Assembly (NCBI GenBank): GCA_012841485.1
Contig: DUUU01000654.1
Location: 1 to 41,700, forward strand
Source: Armatimonadota bacterium
Lineage (GTDB): Bacteria; Armatimonadota; JAAZEB01
Length of the DNA stretch: 41,700 nucleotides
Direction of reading: 5' to 3'
Both the position numbers and the translations under genes were made by a program. Positions 1 through 8,200 of this stretch are shown here, one piece after another. The stretch's first letter is position 1. Every line of letters begins with the position of its first letter. The notes under the pieces were generated by a model. It was not told the origin of the DNA. It did not search any database and was given only the letters and a program-made list of their open reading frames with translations.

Positions 1-93
1 AAGGACCACGCTCGACCTTCGCCGGATGCTGCTCACAGGGTTCCTTTGGTATGTCTGGGACCAGGGCGTGGAGTTCATTGGCGCCTCGGCCAT
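1..93 (-). CDS. Partial gene running off the left edge, unknown function
   Basis: An open frame starts with ATG at 93 and stays open for 31 codons to the window edge. A GGAG motif lies about 8 bases upstream of the ATG, a good ribosome-binding site. The gene begins 44 bases after the stop of the 1432-aa ATPase and in the same direction, so it is probably the next gene of the operon. The visible N-terminus (MAEAPMNSTPWSQTYQ...) is polar and basic and I do not recognise it. It is too short to exclude a chance open frame. Confidence 0.45.
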   Translation of the reverse strand, partial: MAEAPMNSTPWSQTYQRNPVSSIRRRSSVVL

Positions 94-137
94 CCGGATT
101 CTCCTGCTTGGTTCAGACAGCGCGAGGAAGTGCGCTG

Positions 138-3100
138 CTAAGTACTCAAGCGCTCCCCTATGTAGTCCCGAATCCGCTGCAAGAAAACATCCTGGGCTGG
201 TCTCGGTAATGCACGAAACCGTACGAAAAGCCCATCAACCTCCAACTCGCCGAGTCTCTGTTCGCACGCAGACAATGCATCTGACACCTGCTTGCGCTGT
301 TCGGACGAGAGTAGGCAGGGCATCTGGCGCAGCTTGGAAAAGCATGCGTGCGCCTGCTCGGCGCTGTAGCCTGTGATGGCGCGCAGGTCAGGTACATTGG
401 CACGGACCCACTCCTCGGCACGCTGCCTTCGCTGAGTACCAATCGCGTCGGCAATACTGTTGTAGATCATTTCCGGCTCAAGAGGGGGATCATCATTCGG
501 GAAGGCGTCTTTCGTCTCGTGCAGGCACTCACTGAGGGCTGTCTGGAACGCAGCATCAGTGAGCGTCTCGTCTTGAAGACGACGGAAATGCCTCTCAACG
601 AGCTCCAACTCTCGTTGGATAGCTTTCAAGTCGGACAGGTCGGTCTCTCGCCCAACGAAGATCTGCAGGAGGGCAGCCGCCTCAGCCCGCAGGTTCGCGA
701 GGTCGCCGAGGCCCCGGACCTCCTCGATCTCGTAGAGAGCGGAAAGCCGCTCCTTGTGACGGGTGATCTGCCCCTTGTAGGCGCTCTCGAGTTCGGCAAG
801 CTGCCCGAGCGCTTGCAGAATCTCTTGGTGTATGGCGCCGGCACGTTGGCGAGCAGTGGTGAGCAGCACTCGATAGTTCCCCAGGGAATCAAGCCAGGCA
901 TCCAAAGTAGCGATCGGCGTGCTATCTGTAGGGCGATTGCCCCGCTCCATCTCGCGGATCTGCCCGATGGCCTCATCCACCTTCTGAATCTCACGGTTCT
1001 GCAGCTCCACCTGCTGCACATGCTCCTCAAGCGCGGCACACTCCTCGGTTAGACCCAACGTCTGCAGATTCGCGCCCACGAGCCTACGCATATCGTACAC
1101 CCACTTGTCCAGTTGGGTGTGGCTCCTGGGGCGCTGCACAGGAAGCCACCGCGGAAACAGCTGCTGTATCTGCAGCCTCGCCTGCGCCAATGGCTGGTTA
1201 AGCCTGTTGCGCTCCTCAGGAGTCCAGTGCTCACCCTCTAGCTTCCTTGCCATCTCTGCCAGGCTGGCGGCCCCCCAGGAGAGTCGAGGGAAGTCGTCCC
1301 GACTGATGCCTCTCTCTATCTTTTCAAGGGCATTATCGAGATCCTCGTCGAATTGGCGCAGCCGCGTTGCAGCGTCCCTCGAGTCCTTGCACCTACTCTC
1401 ATAGCGGTAGTAGAGTTCAGACGGGACAGGGATCCGATCCGCCAATGCCTTTGCAGCACGCTCGCATGCCACGCGGCCCTGGAAAGTCATCTCAGAGTCC
1501 CACTTGTCCAACAGCCTCCGCCACTCCGATAGCTCGGTGCCGCTCGTAGCGACGATCTCGGTTGAATCGAGAATCGTGACGTCCAAGTAGTGGGACGGGA
1601 GGGCCTGGGGCAGCCAGTTCTCGATACTCGTCGCCTGACCCGCCCTCAGGAGGCTGAGGTCACCACGACGCGCGCCGATGAAGAGAGCCAATAGCAGGCC
1701 TGCCGAAGCAAGGTTGCAGCCTATCGGAGGAGCGCACAGTAGACGTAGCATGTCACCCAAGTTCACACGCTGAGGCACTCCGGCACGATCCGTCTGCTTT
1801 AGGCGACCTTCCAGGATGTCGCTCACATGCCTGACTGCCATATCCGCAGGCGTGCTTCGGAGTGAGCCATCTCTGTTGAGGACTCCCCAAGTGCCGTCTA
1901 GCACATTGTACGCCCGGTTCTTCTTCTGCGGAGCGTAGGTCGATAGCTTATCCCGGCTGAAGCTCCCTGCGAAGAGGTCACGCATAATATCGGCACAGTC
2001 CTTGGCGGCGTTGCCTCGGGCAGTGGTGAAACCATCGAATGGGAAGGGGATTCGTTCAGGATACACTGACGCAAACAGTGCTTCCAGCATCCGCTTAACG
2101 CGGGCTGTAGGAATAGGCGTGTCGCAGGCGAAGATCAGGCGTCGTTCCCGTTCCAGGCTTGCGAACTGCTCCTCGATCTCTTGGAGTAGGCTGCTCTGAC
2201 GATCCTTGATAAAGGCACCATACCGTTCGCGGTCCTGGCCCCCTGCACCATCCCATAGTACCCAGTATTCAGCCAGCTTTTGGCCGAAGGACCCGTCTGC
2301 GTCGTGCAACAGGATGACGGCCAACGGAGCACCCGGTTTCAGATCAAGACCGCAAGATGCCATCTGTTCCCGAAGAACCCTGCGGACCAAGGCTTCGGCA
2401 GCACTCAGGTCGCTCTCAGGGCCCACGTAACAGTAGAACAGACGACCTTTGGGCTGGTCTACCGCGCGGGCTTCTGCCCACTCCTGCAGGGCGAAGCTGA
2501 TCTGGGGCGTCAGTTCCGAAAGATGCGAGAAGTGGATTGCATACTTCCAGTCCTGAGTGGTGATGCTACTATCAGAGCCGAAGTCCGTTTCATAGGTCCT
2601 CCGCTCCAACCATTCCGACCCGTGACGACTAAAGATGGCCGCCCGGCTGGCTGCGTCCACGGCTGATGCCTGAGAGTCAAGCCAGGTAAGGAAGTGACGA
2701 CGGGGCACTGCATCCCCGGCGATCTCGTACTGGCGAAGTCGCTCGTTCCACTCCAGGGCACCATAGTCGCCCTCGAGGGCGCGTACCGCACTGCCTACCG
2801 CGGAGGGGTCTAGCCCAGTGAGCTCGCCCAGCAACCCTAGGCAGTCTTCCTTGGATGCTACCTTAGCCCCTATCTTGGAGCTAAGGAGAACTGCCTTCAG
2901 TACGGCCCTTTCCGCTGCCGAGAGTTCCTGCTGGTAGCGTTCGAGCACGCTCTCGTAGTTCGCTGCGCTCGCGCCTTGTTGGCCATACCGCTCGGATGCA
3001 AGGAACTCCTCAATGAGGGCTTGGTTGCATAGATCGACCGGACGAATGACATGCCCATCCGCTCGATCAACCCCCTGTATCTCGGAATAGGTGTCGGCAA

Positions 3101-4436
3101 GAAGCGAGAGCGCTGAGCGTTGCTGCAGCGACTTCCCGACCGAAGAGAGCTTGCATAGCATCCACGTGGAAAGGGGATGCAGGGGCCAGCATCCATCCCG
3201 GAGAACGCGCTCGAAACGCTCGGGATCCACCCAAAGCGCGTGGTTCTGGGTGTCTGGGAACCAGCGCCGTAGCGACGTCTGAAGGTATCCGCCTGACTGC
3301 CGAGCAAGGGCAACCTGCCGCTCTACCGCGGCGGGCTCAGCCCTCTCAAAAAGATTCGCGATCAGCGTCTCAAGGTTGATTGAGAGGCGGACCTTCCGTA
3401 CCGCATCGTATCGCGTGACGTAACGGTTCAGGTCCTCGCGTAACTCTGGAGCCACACGCGAAATGTAGGCTCTCAGCTCATACTGGATAAAGCACAGGAG
3501 AAACACGCCCTCTGCGTTGGCTTGGACACACTCGAAGAGCTGTTGGAGCGCGCCCGACCCGGCAACATGGGGCTTCTGCACGGCGAACTCCAGGTAGCGG
3601 CCGAACTCGTCGAAGAGGATCACCAGACCTCGGAAGGGCCTACCGGGGCCGCAGTAGACATCCTTGGTCACACGGATGAAGTCGTGCAGTGACTCCTGCC
3701 CTACCGCATGGATGGGGGCGCCCATTTTCGCCTCGAAGATGGCGCTGACATCCCGAAAAGCATCTTCGTCCTGACACCTCAGGCGCTCTGCGATGCTGTC
3801 GACTGTGCAGCCGGGCCCAAAGCGTGCCTCGAACTCCGCTCGGAGCGGCTCGAAAAAAGATAGCGTGAACTTGGCGGCGGATTGGAATCGTGGGCGTAGG
3901 CTCTCCAGCCGCTCCGTGTCAACGCCGTGTTTCTGCAGAGCGAGGAGTATCTGGCGCGTGATCTCCGAGCTCAGGTCAAAGTCCTGCATGCCGTTGATAG
4001 CGACTACCAGGAACGGCTCTCTTGTGCTCGCCAGCATCCGATCCACTGTCTCCCCGATCCCACAATCAGCCATGGTGAGGTTCCGTAGGATCTGGCGGGA
4101 TGTATCCGAATCGGGGTAGCTGAGGAGCCATGCCAGAGTGAGCGCGAGATGCGACTTCCCAGTGCCATAACCCGCGATGGCCAACGCGAACGGTTCGTCC
4201 GCGGTAGCACCGGAAAGGCGCTCGAGGATATCTTGGGTGAAGCTAGCGGTATCCACGAGCCGATGCGTGCTGTCGTCCAGGTCCTCATCTGAGACGCCAT
4301 GATAGTTGGGACCATGGAATACATAATGCCGTGCAGCCCGCTCCGCGAGCGAACGGTCATGCTCCAGCCACCCGACTTGGACAGCGCCGCTGAAGAGCAG
4401 GTCCCTCCGGAAGGTAACGAGTTCTCCGAGTCTCAT
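138..4436 (-). CDS. Large SspC/BrxC-like P-loop ATPase (second copy)
   Basis: 1432 aa. Walker A GYGTGKSH lies at residues 89-96 and a Walker B-type strand ending in D276-E277 (ILFDEFGRYLEF). The same 'DE-x-G-[RK]-[YF]-L-E' signature occurs in the 1116-aa ATPase at 17941-21291, as does a shared 'PLHPL ... S..RSA/RSV..L' segment, so the two are diverged homologues. Relatives by recall are SspC of the phosphorothioation system and BrxC/PglY of BREX. The C-terminal third is rich in Glu, Gln, Arg and Leu and probably forms coiled coils. ATG at 4436 follows the upstream DUF4007-like gene by 15 bases with a GAGAGTGAG-type RBS. It likely forms an NTP-driven complex with that DUF4007-like partner on DNA. 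Its specific role is unknown; the family assignment is inferred from motifs. Confidence 0.8.
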   Translation of the reverse strand: MRLGELVTFRRDLLFSGAVQVGWLEHDRSLAERAARHYVFHGPNYHGVSDEDLDDSTHRLVDTASFTQDILERLSGATADEPFALAIAGYGTGKSHLALTLAWLLSYPDSDTSRQILRNLTMADCGIGETVDRMLASTREPFLVVAINGMQDFDLSSEITRQILLALQKHGVDTERLESLRPRFQSAAKFTLSFFEPLRAEFEARFGPGCTVDSIAERLRCQDEDAFRDVSAIFEAKMGAPIHAVGQESLHDFIRVTKDVYCGPGRPFRGLVILFDEFGRYLEFAVQKPHVAGSGALQQLFECVQANAEGVFLLCFIQYELRAYISRVAPELREDLNRYVTRYDAVRKVRLSINLETLIANLFERAEPAAVERQVALARQSGGYLQTSLRRWFPDTQNHALWVDPERFERVLRDGCWPLHPLSTWMLCKLSSVGKSLQQRSALSLLADTYSEIQGVDRADGHVIRPVDLCNQALIEEFLASERYGQQGASAANYESVLERYQQELSAAERAVLKAVLLSSKIGAKVASKEDCLGLLGELTGLDPSAVGSAVRALEGDYGALEWNERLRQYEIAGDAVPRRHFLTWLDSQASAVDAASRAAIFSRHGSEWLERRTYETDFGSDSSITTQDWKYAIHFSHLSELTPQISFALQEWAEARAVDQPKGRLFYCYVGPESDLSAAEALVRRVLREQMASCGLDLKPGAPLAVILLHDADGSFGQKLAEYWVLWDGAGGQDRERYGAFIKDRQSSLLQEIEEQFASLERERRLIFACDTPIPTARVKRMLEALFASVYPERIPFPFDGFTTARGNAAKDCADIMRDLFAGSFSRDKLSTYAPQKKNRAYNVLDGTWGVLNRDGSLRSTPADMAVRHVSDILEGRLKQTDRAGVPQRVNLGDMLRLLCAPPIGCNLASAGLLLALFIGARRGDLSLLRAGQATSIENWLPQALPSHYLDVTILDSTEIVATSGTELSEWRRLLDKWDSEMTFQGRVACERAAKALADRIPVPSELYYRYESRCKDSRDAATRLRQFDEDLDNALEKIERGISRDDFPRLSWGAASLAEMARKLEGEHWTPEERNRLNQPLAQARLQIQQLFPRWLPVQRPRSHTQLDKWVYDMRRLVGANLQTLGLTEECAALEEHVQQVELQNREIQKVDEAIGQIREMERGNRPTDSTPIATLDAWLDSLGNYRVLLTTARQRAGAIHQEILQALGQLAELESAYKGQITRHKERLSALYEIEEVRGLGDLANLRAEAAALLQIFVGRETDLSDLKAIQRELELVERHFRRLQDETLTDAAFQTALSECLHETKDAFPNDDPPLEPEMIYNSIADAIGTQRRQRAEEWVRANVPDLRAITGYSAEQAHACFSKLRQMPCLLSSEQRKQVSDALSACEQRLGELEVDGLFVRFRALPRPAQDVFLQRIRDYIGERLST

Positions 4437-4451
4437 CGCTCACTCTCGCTT

Positions 4452-5273
4452 CTAGGACATCTCGTCAAACAACCTTGGCCAGACTTCATCGGAAGCACTC
4501 TTCCTCTCGATGATCCACGGCCGCATCTGGCGATCAACCCCTAAGTAGCCCTTTCGCTCCATGAGCGCGAAAGCACGTTCCACATCGCATTCGTCCCACA
4601 GGCAGACATCAAACCACAGCGTCTTGCGTCGGAAGTCGGTGAATGTGATCTGCCCCTGATTCGGGAAAAAGGCGTCGAGCAAGGAGAGGATGAGTGCTGA
4701 GTATGGGATGGCGTAGCCATCAAGAACCGGCGCCTTGTTACGGGTGATTTGATCGCCGTCAGCGCGCAGAACTCCGGCACGTCCAAGCGCCGCATCGTCG
4801 AGGTATGCTCCGACCAGGGGGCCTATTCGGTCATTCCCAGGGCCACAGGCGCTAACCAAGTGGGCCTCGAGCTGAGGCCTGGTAAACGAGCGGCCGAGCA
4901 CGGCTCGGCCAGTAGCGAAGGCAGCATGCCACCCGACAGCGCCGATGTCGCCACGGCAGAGGTTCATGTGCGCCAACCACTGCGTGACCTTCTCACCAAG
5001 AAAGCGGTCCTCCAGCGCAACAACGCGGCCGAATGGGGTCAGCACCGGCTGGCGTATCGCACTGCCCTTCGCTTGCTGCAGGTAGATGAGTCCCATACCG
5101 CGTGCATAATCGATGATCGCTGGCACCTTACCTGTCGAGGCTCCCATCGGAATGCCTGTCTCACGCGAGATGGTCTGAAGGTCGCCCCCTTTCCCCAGCG
5201 CAGCGTACTCCAGAAGTGCGCCAATCAGGCGCCGCTCTGGAACGAATGTCTTGTGGAAATTCGTAGGCAGCAT
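4452..5273 (-). CDS. Divergent DUF4007-like protein (SspB-like, second copy)
   Basis: 273 aa. The N-terminus FHKTFVPERRLIGALLEYA resembles the DUF4007 opening F-x-GH-x-TF seen in the 328-aa protein at 21288-22274. The segment WLAHMNLCRGDIGAVGWHAAF around residue 115 matches that paralogue's WLLHWQLAGPGSLAFSWVWAF in spacing and hydrophobic/aromatic pattern. The usual LRxGWLKKG block after the TF motif is not conserved, so this is a reduced or repurposed member. DUF4007 is, from recall, the family of SspB, the DNA-nicking subunit of PT modification. It starts 6 bases after the stop of the 1819-aa gene and precedes an SspC-like ATPase, repeating the B-then-C order of the writer module. It may be a PT- or nick-sensing subunit of the effector; that is inference. 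Confidence 0.65.
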   Translation of the reverse strand: MLPTNFHKTFVPERRLIGALLEYAALGKGGDLQTISRETGIPMGASTGKVPAIIDYARGMGLIYLQQAKGSAIRQPVLTPFGRVVALEDRFLGEKVTQWLAHMNLCRGDIGAVGWHAAFATGRAVLGRSFTRPQLEAHLVSACGPGNDRIGPLVGAYLDDAALGRAGVLRADGDQITRNKAPVLDGYAIPYSALILSLLDAFFPNQGQITFTDFRRKTLWFDVCLWDECDVERAFALMERKGYLGVDRQMRPWIIERKSASDEVWPRLFDEMS

Positions 5274-5279
5274 TATCCG

Positions 5280-8200
5280 TCACATTCCACCGAGACGCGA
5301 CTCGAGCGAGCTCACGCGAATGCGGAAGTACTTGCTCGTCTCAAGCTTCCCCGTTGTCTCGTTCAGGGCATGCCCAAGAGAGAAGCACTCCCCCCGTTTC
5401 AGCGATGAGAGGCGTTGCACCCATACATCAGCGTGGGTAGCCGTTGCCGTTTCCAGGATCTTCGAGAAGGAGCGGATCTCAGTGTCGGCTGGCCGGAAGA
5501 AGAGCTTGTGACTTGCCTGGAAGAGCCTGTCGCTCTGGTCCTTGCTGAGGTTGCTGAGCGTCTGAGTCGCGAGAATGAGTGAAATCCCGAACTTCCGGCC
5601 CTCCGTTAGGAACTGGCCGAGGGGGCTCTCTAGCCTATGATCAAGGTTCTGGATTTCGTCAAGCACGATGACCTTGGGCTGATCCTTGCTGCCCCTAGCT
5701 CGGTAGTACCAGTAGAGGTCTATCAAGGCGAACTCCGTGATCAGGCGCGCACTGTCCTTGATGAAAGTGGCGAGCTGGATGATGTGGCAGCGGGAGACAT
5801 CGTCGCTGAATAACCGCTCCCAGCTTCCTTCCGCCTCGCGGCCGAAGGGGCGGGTGTCGACAAAAGGCTGGATGCGGCTGATGACGCTTGCCGCTGAGTT
5901 GGCAGTCGGTCCACCGACCGCGCGCAGATCCTCGAGCCGCTGCATAAGCTTCGAAAGAGAGAACGCGTCACCCTCCTCTTGGATGCCGTCACGGATGGCT
6001 GAGTAAAGCGCGGACTTCTGCTGATCACCCAATTGGTAGACTTCACTGAAGATGCCGCTGACGCGCCCGGCAGTATCTGCTGGCGACTCCTCGATCTCCA
6101 GCCCGTCGAACGTGCTGGTCTGCCGGCGGAAGGGGTTCACGGGCAAGGGCTCTCGCTTCACAACGTGCTGGGTTGGATTCAATCGTGCAACGGTAACGGC
6201 ATCCAGCTGCGGATTGGTAAAGCCATTCGTATAGTCCACGATCAGGCTATTCTGCCCCGAAGCGGCCAGCTCGTTCAGAAGGGCCTGGATGGTATACGTC
6301 TTGCCTGTACCAGATGCCCCGAAGACCAGAATGTGCCGGTTGGGAAGATCAGGGTGCCCGAACTCCCAGTAAACGTCTCTCCCATCTGATGTCGTCTGGC
6401 CCAGCAGGATACGCTTCGGGACTCGCCCTCGTACGCCGGCTCCCGCAGAGGCCTCGGCATGAACTATGCCGGCGGTTCCAGCAGAACTGGCAGGGATCAT
6501 CGACCCATGGTGACCACTGTCATCCACCGACATGGGTGGGTCGCCTGCCTGCTTGGCACAGTCGTTCATTGGCTTGGCGGGGCTTACTGTAGCCACCATA
6601 CCGCCGACATCCTGGTCATATTGGCTCGCTTTAGGTTCACTCTCATCGACATCGGTCGGTTCTGCCCCTAGCGCGTTACCAGCCAGGGACCGAGGACTCG
6701 TATCCGTCTCAGCCGGTACAGAACCACCCGTGACACCCGGTGCCTCTGCGTGCCCCACCTGACTAGTGGGGTCAGCATCATCAGAGATGCTTGCTGAACT
6801 AGAGCAGGGCCCGCGACGCAGGGCCGGTTCGGTGCTGAAGATATTCCCTCTAGCATCTGTCAAACAGGCTGCGCGGATGAACTCCCTTCCGGCGGTCACC
6901 ACGGAGATATCGATGCTGCCGCCGTCTAGGTTCAGATGCCAAGGCGATCGATGCCTCAGCGTACCGTCAGCAACATCGGTCCAGATACCCACAGCCGCTG
7001 CCTGCCAGGAGATGTAGAACTCCCCTTCGCTCAGCCGCTCCAGCGCCATGATTGCTTTCTGGTACTCTGGCCTCGATGTCTGAGCACGGCTGGCAATGAG
7101 CCGGTGGAGCTGCATCCACCAATAGCGCTGGTCGGGCGGATCATCGATACCAGTAGGCCGTCCTGGTTCACGCGGCCGGAAACAGGGCACGAGGCGGCGC
7201 AGACCACTCTCAATCTGCTGTCGGGCTTTCACTAGGTAGCCCTCTGATTGCTGGGCGAGTTTGCACTCGATGATCTGCGCATCCACACGGATGTAGCCAT
7301 CCACAATGCGTGCACGCAGCCGTAGTAGGTCCGGCCGCTCCGCATCCTTCGTTTCGTCGAACCAATGGCGGTAGGCATCTACGGATACCAGATCGTCGCA
7401 GAAGCTATTGGGATCGGGCGGAAGTAGCTTGCGGATAGTGGCATAGGCGATGTAATCACGTACGTATTCCGAAGGTCCAGTCGCCTTCACGACCGAAAGG
7501 CCGGCAATCTGCGATGCCTCCCGAACGAGGCTCTCGGCAATCGCCTCGCGGGTAGTGGCATCCCAAGGGCCCAGGCAGCTGAGTACCTTGTCGCTGATGC
7601 GGCGGCGGACGTCTGCCATCGAGAACTGCTCTGTAGAGACCGTGTAGTTGTTCTCGCCATGGGGGCCAACGCCGGTGCCGAATCCTATGATCTCTCGGCT
7701 GTGCGCATCGCCAGCACCAGTGCGACGAAGCAGATACTCGTCCACGGAGGGATCGATGCACACGACCCAGGTACTACACCTGTGCGCGGCATCTACCACG
7801 GTTTCCCAAGGTTGATAGTTGCTCTGGCTGATCACAGCATGGCAATCTGATGGCTGGTGATGGTCGTTCAAGCGCGCCATCACCTCGGCATGGAGGCTGC
7901 CGAGAAGGAAGCGAGGATTACTCAAGACACGCTCTCGTTGCCTCTCAAGGCCTCCACCACGAACGGCACAGCAGGTCCGTTCTAGCACCGGGAACTTTCG
8001 GTAATCATCCGCCAAAGCTGGGCCCTCGCCCAGATCCACGAAGCTGCTCCTACCCGCGGTGATGAACTCGGTAAAGAGCATTACGTCGAAGCTGGCCCCA
8101 CTGAGCAGTTTGGCAAAAGGCTCGTGGTCCGCTCCGGGCGCAATCACCCGGTGGGATATCGAGATCCGACAGTGAGCATAGTGTGCCTTTCCCTGCGCGC

